DNA of 14,510 nucleotides, taken from NCBI GenBank assembly GCA_900544455.1, contig UQVJ01000038.1:1-14510 (forward strand), read 5' to 3'. Shown here in pieces: positions 1 to 6,555 of the stretch. Position 1 is the stretch's first letter. Each line of letters starts with the position of its first letter. A program made the position numbers and the translations under genes. The notes below the pieces were generated by a model that worked only from the letters and a program-made list of their open reading frames with translations, had not been told where the DNA came from and made no database searches. This DNA comes from an uncultured Eggerthella sp. Lineage in GTDB: Bacteria; Actinomycetota; Coriobacteriia; Coriobacteriales; Eggerthellaceae.

Positions 1-45
1 CTTGTGGATGCGCTTTGCCTGTTCCGTCGTAGGCTCTCCTACCAT
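1..45 (-). CDS. Start of a further gene (possibly dprA), cut by the window edge
   Basis: Only the first 15 codons are inside the window (MVGEPTTEQAKRIHK), too few to identify the protein. The start is well supported: a GGAGGGGG Shine-Dalgarno sequence lies about 6 nt before the ATG at 45-43. The ATG overlaps the comM stop codon in a 7-nt ATGGTAG overlap, which is typical of translational coupling. In many bacteria the order yraN-comM is followed by dprA, the DNA-processing protein that loads RecA on incoming single-stranded DNA. That makes dprA the leading guess, but it rests on synteny, not on these residues. Confidence 0.55.
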   Translation of the reverse strand, partial: MVGEPTTEQAKRIHK

Positions 46-1541
46 TTCAATCCCCCTCCAAAACGCAGCCCAAAGGCCTCTGCCACCTGAGCGTTCGATA
101 CCTGTTCCTGCTCCTCTATATCAGCAATAGTTCGCGCCAAGAGCAGCGTCTTCGCCAATGCGCGAGCGCTAAGCTCCTTGCTTTCAGCAAGGGCGAGGAA
201 GAATTCCTCTGTTTCGACAGAAAAGCAACAAGCATCCCTTAAATACCTCATGCTTTTCCCCGGCTTACCGTTATTTCCCTCGAAGCATGTTCTTTTCTTC
301 TTGAAAGCCCGCGCTCGCTCAACGCCTTCCCGCAACTCAGCAGAGCTTTTCCCCGCTTCCCGTCCCAGCAGCTCACGGCTATCGCTGCGCCATACGTCGA
401 TGCGAATATCAATGCGGTCAAGCAAAGGACCCCCAATGCGGTTCTGATACATCTGAACCGCGGCAGGAGAGCACTTGCAGCGACCCGTTGGATCCCCAAA
501 GTAGCCGCATGGACAGGGGTTGGTTGCCGCCAGAAGCTGAAAGCGGGCAGGAAATGAATACGTTCCGTCCGCGCGCGTAAGCGTTATACCCCCGTTCTCC
601 AAAGGCTGTCGCAGCGTCTGCAGCACAGAAGCCTTGAACTCCGACATTTCGTCGAGGAACAATACCCCGTTATGGGCAAGGGACGCTTCACCGGGATGTG
701 GAGGCGAGCCTCCCCCGATAAGCCCTGCTGCCGTAGCGCTATGATGAGGGCTGCGGAAAGGCCGCCGCCCCGCAAGAACAGGCGAAACATCTTCGCCCAC
801 CACTGAATGGATGAGCGCCGTTTCCAGACGCTCTTCCTCACTGAGACTAGGCAAGATACCACCGAACCGCTGCGCGAGCATCGTTTTTCCCGAACCGGGC
901 GGGCCCACCATAATTACCCCGTGCCCACCTGCTGCCGCAACCTGCAATGCGCGCTTCGCCATTTCGTGCCCCAGAACCTCCGAGTAATCGCCTGAAGGAT
1001 AAATATCCCCAAAGCTAAGTACAGGAGCATTGACGAAGCGCGGCTCGCGCACATGGGAAAGCTGCTCAAGAAACTTGCAGGTTAGGCCTTCGATTCTCAC
1101 GAATCCCTTATCGGGAGCCCCCGCTATCAAGTCTAGACCGAGCCCCACCGCGCAGCGTTGATAGGCCAGCATACCCGCCGAGCAACGCACACCACCGCCC
1201 AAGGAAAGCTCGCCGACCACCAAAGCACGACGAACCACTTCAGCGTCTATTTGCCCCGTTGCGGCCAAAATGCCAAGAGCGATAGGCAAGTCGAATCCCG
1301 ATCCGGTTTTACGCAAAGCGCCTGGAGCCAGGTTGACCACGATCTTTTCATTCGGCATAACGAAACCACTTGAGCGTAATGCGGCCTTGACCCGTTCCCT
1401 TGACTCCTGGATGGCGGCGTCGGCCATGCCAACAATGGCAAACCCAGGAAGGCCGTTTGAAATCACAACCTCGACGGAAACGGGAATAGCCTCAACCCCT
1501 CGGATGGTGGCGCCCTGAACCGAAAACGAACGGAAAGACAT
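39..1541 (-). CDS. comM: ComM/YifB-family Mg-chelatase-like AAA+ ATPase
   Basis: A 500-residue protein of full family length. It has an N-terminal Lon-protease-like ChlI fold (about residues 20-140), then the AAA+ core with Walker A GPPGSGKT (213-220) and Walker B VLFLDE (293-298). A cysteine cluster follows, NPCPCG (341-346) and GRCKC (353-357), typical of the family. The arginine-bearing LLDRIDI segment (373-379) and a C-terminal Mg-chelatase helical domain complete it. ComM is known in naturally transformable bacteria as a hexameric helicase that drives branch migration during integration of foreign DNA; in other species the role is unclear. It starts 2 nt after the yraN stop, with GGTGG about 8 nt upstream as a modest ribosome site, so it is probably co-translated with yraN. 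It overlaps the next gene by 7 nt. All key motifs look intact. Family is certain; a competence role here is inference. Confidence 0.95.
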   Translation of the reverse strand: MSFRSFSVQGATIRGVEAIPVSVEVVISNGLPGFAIVGMADAAIQESRERVKAALRSSGFVMPNEKIVVNLAPGALRKTGSGFDLPIALGILAATGQIDAEVVRRALVVGELSLGGGVRCSAGMLAYQRCAVGLGLDLIAGAPDKGFVRIEGLTCKFLEQLSHVREPRFVNAPVLSFGDIYPSGDYSEVLGHEMAKRALQVAAAGGHGVIMVGPPGSGKTMLAQRFGGILPSLSEEERLETALIHSVVGEDVSPVLAGRRPFRSPHHSATAAGLIGGGSPPHPGEASLAHNGVLFLDEMSEFKASVLQTLRQPLENGGITLTRADGTYSFPARFQLLAATNPCPCGYFGDPTGRCKCSPAAVQMYQNRIGGPLLDRIDIRIDVWRSDSRELLGREAGKSSAELREGVERARAFKKKRTCFEGNNGKPGKSMRYLRDACCFSVETEEFFLALAESKELSARALAKTLLLARTIADIEEQEQVSNAQVAEAFGLRFGGGLKW

Positions 1542-1543
1542 AC

Positions 1544-1969
1544 CTATTCCACCCCAAATGCATTCTTATGAAAGCGCAAGAACGCACGATTCTCAGAAAG
1601 CACCAGAATGGAAATAACATCAAATCGAACGCGTATATCGCAATTCTCGTACGTGGCTAGATAGCACGCCGCAATTCGCTCGTAACGCTCGCGCTTTTTA
1701 GCATCCACCGCTTCGGTGGGAAACCCCTTTTCAACATTGGACCTCGTCTTCACCTCGACAAAGCACAGGGTGTCTTCCTCCAGGGCGATAATATCGGCTT
1801 CGCCAGCAATACAGGTCCAGTTAGTCTCCAGGATTTCATACCCTTTGCGACTCAGGAATCGCGCAGCCGCCAATTCCCCCCGTTTGCCCAAGGGCAATTC
1901 GCGCTCTTCGGGTGTCGGCTCAGGGAACGAACCCTCTTCGTTTTTCAGGCATTCATTTTCAGCAACCAT
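1544..1969 (-). CDS. YraN/UPF0102-family putative endonuclease
   Basis: A 141-residue protein with the restriction-endonuclease-like core of the UPF0102 family. The conserved LGKRGE segment (27-32) opens the domain, followed by GEADII (56-61) and FVEVKTR (70-76). Together these form the D/E...ExK catalytic pattern of the fold, and a basic DxRVRFDVI strand (111-119) closes it. The start is placed at the ATG 1969-1967 because AAAGGAGG lies 5 nt upstream. The open frame continues about 30 codons further, but that stretch has no ribosome site and does not resemble the family. The first 24 residues are acidic and poorly conserved. Biochemical function is largely unknown; a nuclease role in recombination is inferred from the fold and the habitual pairing with comM and rnhB. 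Confidence 0.92.
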   Translation of the reverse strand: MVAENECLKNEEGSFPEPTPEERELPLGKRGELAAARFLSRKGYEILETNWTCIAGEADIIALEEDTLCFVEVKTRSNVEKGFPTEAVDAKKRERYERIAACYLATYENCDIRVRFDVISILVLSENRAFLRFHKNAFGVE

Positions 1970-2002
1970 AGCAGCCTCCTTTCGGTGACCACAATAGAAG
2001 TC

Positions 2003-2048
2003 GCATCTTAAATCGATGAGAATCCCGTGCGAAATTGATCGCAAATTC
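2003..2048 (-). promoter_or_regulatory. Weak candidate promoter for yraN-comM
   Basis: On the minus strand upstream of yraN there is a TTCGCA-like -35 and a TAAGAT-like -10 separated by 17 nt, each matching the sigma-70 consensus at four of six positions. A small palindrome (TGCGA, 6 nt, TCGCA at 2028-2043) overlaps the -35. The match is weak and could be chance. It is listed because yraN follows a 233-nt gap holding a terminator-like structure and so probably needs its own promoter. Confidence 0.25.
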
Positions 2049-2104
2049 CCGAGAAACAAGGCAAACAGGCAGATGGGTGCAGAAACAAAAGGAGATCAAC
2101 GAAG

Positions 2105-2181
2105 AAAACCCCGCCCACAATGAGCCCAAGCTATCTTTCGTCCCACAGACGAGAGCTAGCTTAAACCCGTTGGAGGCGGGG
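2105..2181 (-). terminator. Long imperfect hairpin after rnhB, possible terminator
   Basis: A strikingly symmetric inverted repeat is centred at 2145. Outer arms CCCCGCC / GGCGGGG (2109-2115 with 2175-2181) pair perfectly. An inner arm of 15 positions (2128-2142 with 2148-2162) pairs with one mismatch and one wobble, around a 5-nt loop. A middle 5-bp stem (2118-2122 with 2168-2172) keeps the same register with no bulges. On the minus strand the structure starts about 20 nt after the rnhB stop and is followed by TTTTCTT, so it could terminate rnhB transcription. The length and symmetry are unusual for a plain terminator; see findings. Confidence 0.5.
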
Positions 2182-2202
2182 ACCAAAATACGAAGAAACC
2201 AC

Positions 2203-2985
2203 TTAGCCGAACAACGATTCCTGTAAAAAGTTCTGACAGAACGATACGCGATGGATAGGGGTTAGGCCCTTTTCCGCAATAGCTTGACGATGACGAGCAC
2301 TCCCATATCCCTTGGAAGAAGCAAAATCATAACCTGGATAGTCTTCATCATAGGAGACCATTAAAGCATCGCGAGACACTTTCGCTATGAGTGAAGCGGC
2401 GGAGATGGAGGCGCATAGGGCATCGCCATGAACCACATTTTTTTCGCGAGGGTCAAGATGCAGCGGATTGCCGTCAAGAAGAATCACCTCGGGTTCTATG
2501 CCTTGAGCCTCAATTTCAGCAACAGCTTGTCGAAACGCCTTCCGTAAACATGCCGTCATACCGCATTCGTCAATCTCGGAGGGTTCGATATTCACAATAG
2601 CCCATGCCAAAGCCCGCTCCTTAACCGTTTTAGCCAAAGCGGGCCTATGGGCCTCGGGCACCTGTTTTGAATCGTTGAGCCCTTCAATCGGAGCGGCATC
2701 CCTACGAAGCACCACCGCGCCCACCGTCAGAGGACCCGCCAACGGACCGCGGCCAACCTCATCGAGGCCGACCGTTACGGCACCATTCGTAATCTGCTCC
2801 TGATAAGAATACAGCTGGGATACCCGCTCGCGCTCTGCTTGCTCGGCGGCCAAACGACGCTTTGCGACGGCAAGCGCGTTCTGTACCCCCTTGCGCGTAT
2901 CGGCACACAACGAGCGCTCCAAAACCGCATACTCTTCTGCCGAAGCCTCAGAAAGCCGTTTCTTGATATCACTCACTGTTTGCAT
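2203..2985 (-). CDS. rnhB: Ribonuclease HII
   Basis: A 260-residue enzyme that cuts the RNA strand of RNA-DNA hybrids and removes single ribonucleotides misincorporated in DNA. The catalytic domain begins near residue 70 with the signature GLDEVGRGPLAGP (73-85), carrying D75 and E76. The other acidic ligands are D171 in LLDGN and D188 in VHGD. The SAASLIAKVSRD block (195-206) and the YPGYDFASSKGYG and TPIHRVSF segments are all family landmarks. About 65 residues precede the domain and look like the charged helical N-terminal extension found in some RNase HII proteins. The ATG at 2985 has AGGAG 6-7 nt upstream; an overlapping ATG at 2989 is in another frame. It is separated from rplS by a terminator and 273 nt, so it is probably transcribed separately, and a weak TAGAAT -10 sits near 3015-3020. 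Confidence 0.97.
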   Translation of the reverse strand: MQTVSDIKKRLSEASAEEYAVLERSLCADTRKGVQNALAVAKRRLAAEQAERERVSQLYSYQEQITNGAVTVGLDEVGRGPLAGPLTVGAVVLRRDAAPIEGLNDSKQVPEAHRPALAKTVKERALAWAIVNIEPSEIDECGMTACLRKAFRQAVAEIEAQGIEPEVILLDGNPLHLDPREKNVVHGDALCASISAASLIAKVSRDALMVSYDEDYPGYDFASSKGYGSARHRQAIAEKGLTPIHRVSFCQNFLQESLFG

Positions 2986-3221
2986 GCATCGCTCCTATCT
3001 CAAACAGCTCCCCATTCTACCCTATCGCCATAAATGAACGAGGACGCGAAGAAACGATGGGCGCAGGCGAGGTATTCAGTCGCCCTTCGCCTGGTTCCTT
3101 TTAGTTTGGCTATCGAAATCAGAAGCTCTCCTCAAAAGGGCGATTTGCTCTTTCTCGGGGAGGCAACCCACAGGCCTCCGATGCGCCTAAAGGCATGCGG
3201 CCTGGTTACGTCTAGATCTCA
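2986..3221. other. Non-coding spacer between rplS and rnhB with inverted repeats
   Basis: No credible gene is visible on either strand. The spacer contains a CAGGCGA / TCGCCTG inverted repeat (3064-3070 with 3087-3093) and a GGAGGC / GCCTCC hairpin around 3159-3179 with a 9-nt loop. Neither is followed by a T-tract in the minus direction. The stretch nearest rnhB has a TAGAAT sequence that could be a -10 box, but I see no good -35. In several actinobacteria lepB (signal peptidase I) lies here; there is no trace of it in this window. Confidence 0.4.
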
Positions 3222-3251
3222 ATAAAAAAAGACCCGCCAAAGGCGGGTCTT
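3222..3251 (-). terminator. Intrinsic terminator of rplS
   Basis: On the minus strand a 10-bp GC-rich stem (AAGACCCGCC / GGCGGGTCTT) with a TTT loop is followed at once by a run of T residues. It begins 8 nt after the rplS stop codon. This is a textbook Rho-independent terminator and separates rplS from rnhB. Confidence 0.93.
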
Positions 3252-3258
3252 GAAAGAG

Positions 3259-3606
3259 CTAGTTAAAAGCCTTTTCCTTGATCTTGGCAGCCTTACCAAC
3301 CTTGTCGCGAAGGTAGTAGAGCTTAGCACGATTAACGTCGCCGCGGCGGGTTACCTCGATCTTCTCGATCTTGGGAGAATGAACCGGGAAGGTACGCTCT
3401 ACACCAACGGAGAAGCTGATCTTGCGAACCGTGAAGGTCTCACGGGAAGAAGCGCCATGACGGCGGATTACATCGCCCTGGAAGACCTGGATGCGCTCGC
3501 GGTTGCCTTCCTTAATGCGGTAGTGAACCTTTACGTTGTCGCCAACGTTGAAATCTGCGACCTCAGGGTTGATCTGCTGCTGCTCGATTGCGCGGATAAT
3601 ATCCAT
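3259..3606 (-). CDS. rplS: 50S ribosomal protein L19
   Basis: A 115-residue protein, the usual L19 length. It sits at the 30S-50S interface and helps form a bridge to the small subunit. The family start MDIIRAIEQQQ is clear, followed by FNVGDNVKVHYRIKEG (19-34), the VFQGDVIRRHG turn (41-51), ETFTVRKISFSVGVERTFPVHSP (56-78) and the basic RRGDVNRAKLYYLRD tail (87-101). I start at ATG 3606-3604, which has GAAGGAA 8 nt upstream. The frame is open for 20 more codons, but those fall within the transcribed leader and include most of its two hairpins. The gene has its own strong promoter and terminator, so it looks monocistronic, without the rpsP-rimM-trmD partners seen upstream of L19 in many bacteria. 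The 3' end of niaR lies about 195 nt upstream. Confidence 0.98.
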   Translation of the reverse strand: MDIIRAIEQQQINPEVADFNVGDNVKVHYRIKEGNRERIQVFQGDVIRRHGASSRETFTVRKISFSVGVERTFPVHSPKIEKIEVTRRGDVNRAKLYYLRDKVGKAAKIKEKAFN

Positions 3607-3635
3607 GGTTTCCGTTCCTTCTATATGCTCAACAC

Positions 3636-3666
3636 TTAGTTTCACTAATAGGGTGTCTTCTGACAC
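3636..3666 (-). promoter_or_regulatory. Structured 5' leader of rplS
   Basis: The predicted leader (about 63 nt from the likely start point near 3669 to the ATG) folds into two perfect 5-bp hairpins in series: GTGTC-AGAA-GACAC (3653-3666) and TTAGT-GAA-ACTAA (3636-3648). L19 mRNAs in Firmicutes are known to carry short autoregulatory leaders. Whether this leader is a counterpart is inference from position and compactness only. Confidence 0.35.
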
Positions 3667-3674
3667 AGCCGAAA

Positions 3675-3703
3675 ATTATACTGTTAGCCAGATGTTCATG
3701 CAA
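3675..3703 (-). promoter_or_regulatory. Strong sigma-70 promoter of rplS
   Basis: Minus-strand TTGCAT (3703-3698) and a perfect TATAAT (3680-3675) are separated by exactly 17 nt. Transcription would start near 3669, about 63 nt before the rplS start codon. This is the best promoter match I can see in the window, as expected for a ribosomal protein gene. Confidence 0.9.
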
Positions 3704-3800
3704 GGGGTTTATTGCTTTTTATTGACAAACCTTCACTGACACCATATTCCCTCTTCTTTGGGCTGGACGTAAGAAGAAGCTGCCCAACGATGATACCAGT

Positions 3801-4358
3801 TCACTCGCATTCGTGGGGCAGATACTCCGCCAAATACCCTTTATCCGCCAATGCCTTCTCAATATCATCAAGAGCCTCTTCGCTTTCGGCGGACACCAAA
3901 TGGAAGTGGTACCCCGAAGTAACCGTCATAAGCAGTGAAGAACGCCCTGTACGCATATCTTCGGCAAAGCGCGCAATGTCGCGGCGGCTCTTCAGGCCCA
4001 AAGACGCAGTCACCTTTCCGTACACGCGATGATTCACCATAACGTCTTCCACGGTACCGCCTAGATCGATAATGGTTTCAAGCTCATCTATCGTTTGCTC
4101 TTCCCCGTGGTGCACCTTGAAACGCCGCATGAACACCTGCGGCTCCCTCGGAGACGCCAGAACGTAGCCGCGATTGGTGGCTACGATATCGTGCCCGTTT
4201 GCGCGCAGAAGGGCAATATCCTGCACGATAATCTGTCGGCTCACCCCCAGCTCTTTAGCAAGTGCCGCACCCGAAAGCGGCTTCTCCGACCCCACAAGGT
4301 CGGAGACGATGCGCCCCCGTCGCGTCTGCGCGCTTGCCATAGCCTCAGCTTTGCCCAT
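3801..4358 (-). CDS. niaR: NiaR-type niacin-responsive transcriptional repressor (HTH plus 3H domain)
   Basis: A 185-residue DNA-binding repressor. The N-terminus holds an HTH_11-type winged helix (about 12-68; recognition region near 28-51, LSGAALAKELGVSRQIIVQD). The rest is the 3H domain named for conserved histidines. The expected metal-site pattern is present: H84 and E92 eight residues apart (HGEEQTIDE), then H151 and H153 in SGYHFH. NiaR binds niacin and represses NAD synthesis or niacin uptake genes. It is the last gene of nadABC, starting 13 nt after nadC, so the repressor would control its own operon through the palindrome at 7702-7719. The ATG at 4358 has AAGGAG 6 nt upstream, preferred over the internal Met7. 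I see no convincing terminator between its stop and the rplS promoter. Confidence 0.93.
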   Translation of the reverse strand: MGKAEAMASAQTRRGRIVSDLVGSEKPLSGAALAKELGVSRQIIVQDIALLRANGHDIVATNRGYVLASPREPQVFMRRFKVHHGEEQTIDELETIIDLGGTVEDVMVNHRVYGKVTASLGLKSRRDIARFAEDMRTGRSSLLMTVTSGYHFHLVSAESEEALDDIEKALADKGYLAEYLPHECE

Positions 4359-4371
4359 AAGCCGCTCCTTG

Positions 4372-5232
4372 CTAGTCGAGAACCTTCAGATGCTTCATGC
4401 TTAGGTCAAGAATACCCGCCGAATGAGTAAGCGCGCCAGAAGACACGTAGTCAACACCCAATGTTGCGATACCTTGCAAAGCATCGATATCAACATTGCC
4501 CGAGCATTCCGTTTCAGCACGACCGTCGATAAGCGAAAGAGCCTCTTTCATTTGCTGAGTGCTCATGTTGTCGAGCATGATGATGTCGGCCCCCGCTTCC
4601 AATGCCTCGGAAACCTGCTGCAGCGTTTCGCATTCCACTTCAATCTTGCGAACGAACGGTGCACGCGAGCGGGCAGCTTTAACGGCATTCGTTATGCCGC
4701 CGGCAGCATCCAGGTGATTGTCCTTCAGCATCACGCCATCGGAAAGATTGAAGCGGTGGTTTCCTCCGCCGCCTAAACGCACTGCTTCCTTTTCGAAGAT
4801 TCGCATACCCGGCGTAGTTTTACGAGTATCGACGATAACGGTCTTTGAGCCGGCTTCCGCCAGAATATCAACCGCTTGGCGTGTCTTAGTAGCTATACCG
4901 CTCATACGCTGCAGATAGTTCAAAGCCACACGCTCACCTGAAAGCAGAGCACGAACGTCGGCGTGTACGACACCCAGCAACTGGCCCGACGAGATCCGCT
5001 GCCCATCGACAACCGCAGCATCGAATCTTGCTGCTTGGTCAAGGATCTTGAAGGTGCGCTCAAACACCTGAAGTCCAGCAATAACCCCATCTTGCTTGGC
5101 AATAAGCTCGACAGTGCCGCGATGCGCCTCAGGCATCACCGTAGCAGTTGACACGTCTTCGCTGGTGATGTCTTCGCAAAGCGCTCTTTTTATATGCTCA
5201 TCAACAATCAGCACAAACGAGGAAAGATCCAT
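4372..5232 (-). CDS. nadC: Quinolinate phosphoribosyltransferase (nicotinate-nucleotide pyrophosphorylase, carboxylating)
   Basis: A 286-residue, full-length type II phosphoribosyltransferase. It converts quinolinate and PRPP to nicotinate mononucleotide, CO2 and pyrophosphate, the step at which de novo NAD synthesis joins the salvage route. The N-terminal open-face sandwich (1-115) ends in SGERVALNYLQRMSGIAT (98-115). The barrel carries the active-site landmarks DTRKTTPG (135-142), RLGGGGNHR (152-160), LKDNH (169-173), EVEC (198-201), MLDN (219-222) and ECSGNVD (242-248). No expected residue is missing. Its ATG follows the nadB stop with no gap (TAGATG), so translation is probably coupled; no strong ribosome site stands out before it. 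Confidence 0.98.
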   Translation of the reverse strand: MDLSSFVLIVDEHIKRALCEDITSEDVSTATVMPEAHRGTVELIAKQDGVIAGLQVFERTFKILDQAARFDAAVVDGQRISSGQLLGVVHADVRALLSGERVALNYLQRMSGIATKTRQAVDILAEAGSKTVIVDTRKTTPGMRIFEKEAVRLGGGGNHRFNLSDGVMLKDNHLDAAGGITNAVKAARSRAPFVRKIEVECETLQQVSEALEAGADIIMLDNMSTQQMKEALSLIDGRAETECSGNVDIDALQGIATLGVDYVSSGALTHSAGILDLSMKHLKVLD

Positions 5233-6546
5233 CTACCTCGCCACCTTAACGACAACATCGGCGATAACCTGCTGGGGCATCTGGGCATGAGCTGCGCGCT
5301 GGACAGCGCCCACCGTCGAAACGGCTCCCGCATACACCGAAGCCGTCTTCGCCATACGGGACGACACAACACGCGCAGCGCGCTGAGCAAACACCAACGA
5401 TTCAAGCAGCGAGTTGGAAGCAAGGCGATTCTTGCCATGAACTCCATTGCAGGCCGTTTCACCCAAAGCAAAGAAGTTCATCATGGTTGTTTCCGAGTCG
5501 CTGTTCACGTGCACACCACCCATAAAGTAATGCTGGGCAGGAACCACGGGAATAGGCTCTTTCAACAGATCGTAGCCCTCTTCAAGACAGTGCTCATAGA
5601 TATGAGAGAAGTGACCGGTGATTTCGTCAGGTGACATGCGCTCAAAGGAAAGGAGAACATGATCAGTTCCATCTTTTTTCATCTGCTCGTAGATTGCCGC
5701 AGAAACCACATCGCGCGGCTGCAGCTCATCGGTGAAGCGGTTGCCCTCGGCATCGAGCAAGATGGCTCCTTCGCCACGGCAGGATTCCGAAATAAGGAAC
5801 GCGCGGCCCGGGTGCTTGACATACAAGCTGGTGGGGTGAATCTGAACATAATCCATATGCTCAAGGGCAACACCATGCTCTTGGGCGATACGGCAGGCAT
5901 CGCCCGTGAGGCTGGGGAAGTTGGTGGATCGCTCATAGCGTCCCCCGATGCCCCCTGTGGCGAGCATGGTATAGGGAGCACGGATAAGGAGACGACGTTC
6001 GGCTCCTTCGCCGCCGCGACGGTCGGCGCATACAACGCCCACACAACGATTCCCCTGCGGAGCCTCGATGATATCGGTAACCTCGATATGCTCCAAAATC
6101 CGTACATTGGGAAGACGGCGGACGTTTTCCAGCAGCGTGGTGGTGATCTCTTCACCCGTGATATCACCGTGATAGCAAATACGAGGACGCGAATGGGCCC
6201 CCTCACGGGTATATGCCAGCGAGCCATCAACCTCGCGTTCGAAGTCTACCCCGCGTCGAATCAGGTCGTTGATGACCGAGCGGCTTGATCGAATCATGAT
6301 GTCGACGCTTTCGGCACGGTTCTCATAATGGCCGGCCCTCATGGTGTCTTCGTAGAAAGCATCGTAATCGCCTTCGTCATGAAGCACGCATATACCGCCT
6401 TGGGCAAGCATGGAATCGCATTCTTCCACAACCGTCTTCGTGACCATGATGATGTTTGCCGTAGAGGGGAGGTTAAGAGCGGCATACAGCCCCGAAACGC
6501 CACACCCCGCAATAAGCACATCGCATTTGATTTCTTCTGTCTGCAT
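5233..6546 (-). CDS. nadB: L-aspartate oxidase, short form
   Basis: A 437-residue FAD enzyme that oxidises L-aspartate to iminoaspartate, the first step of de novo NAD synthesis, and is related to the succinate dehydrogenase/fumarate reductase flavoprotein. The dinucleotide-binding motif GCGVSG (14-19) opens the protein. Active-site candidates by comparison with the E. coli enzyme are E115, H237 (QIHPTS), R278 (QPRDVV) and H339 (PAQHYFMGG). The RLASNSLLE segment (374-382) is also present. The protein stops about 45 residues after that point, so most of the C-terminal helical domain of the roughly 540-residue enzymes is missing; other short NadB proteins exist, so this need not be damage. In an anaerobe the electron acceptor may be fumarate rather than oxygen (inference). 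AGGGGA lies 5 nt before the ATG and overlaps the nadA stop. Confidence 0.96.
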   Translation of the reverse strand: MQTEEIKCDVLIAGCGVSGLYAALNLPSTANIIMVTKTVVEECDSMLAQGGICVLHDEGDYDAFYEDTMRAGHYENRAESVDIMIRSSRSVINDLIRRGVDFEREVDGSLAYTREGAHSRPRICYHGDITGEEITTTLLENVRRLPNVRILEHIEVTDIIEAPQGNRCVGVVCADRRGGEGAERRLLIRAPYTMLATGGIGGRYERSTNFPSLTGDACRIAQEHGVALEHMDYVQIHPTSLYVKHPGRAFLISESCRGEGAILLDAEGNRFTDELQPRDVVSAAIYEQMKKDGTDHVLLSFERMSPDEITGHFSHIYEHCLEEGYDLLKEPIPVVPAQHYFMGGVHVNSDSETTMMNFFALGETACNGVHGKNRLASNSLLESLVFAQRAARVVSSRMAKTASVYAGAVSTVGAVQRAAHAQMPQQVIADVVVKVAR

Positions 6547-6555
6547 AGCAATCCC

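Noticed and set aside
1959..2186. 75-codon minus-strand frame in the rnhB-yraN gap
   Set aside because: No ribosome site, no family resemblance, it overlaps the yraN start and covers the long palindrome.
3250..3639. 129-codon plus-strand open frame
   Set aside because: It is antisense to the whole of rplS, a certain ribosomal protein gene, and covers its terminator.
3722..3750. Plus-strand TTGACA with a 17-nt spacer to TATTCC, a possible antisense promoter into niaR
   Set aside because: The -35 is perfect but the -10 matches only three of six positions, and no plus-strand gene follows.
3707..3800. Search for a terminator after niaR
   Set aside because: Only weak pairings (GGGC/GCCC and CTTCTT/AAGAAG) without a T-tract were found, so none is annotated; read-through into rplS is possible.
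5659..6288. 209-codon plus-strand open frame
   Set aside because: It lies entirely antisense within nadB, whose motifs are clear, and has no ribosome site or recognisable domain.
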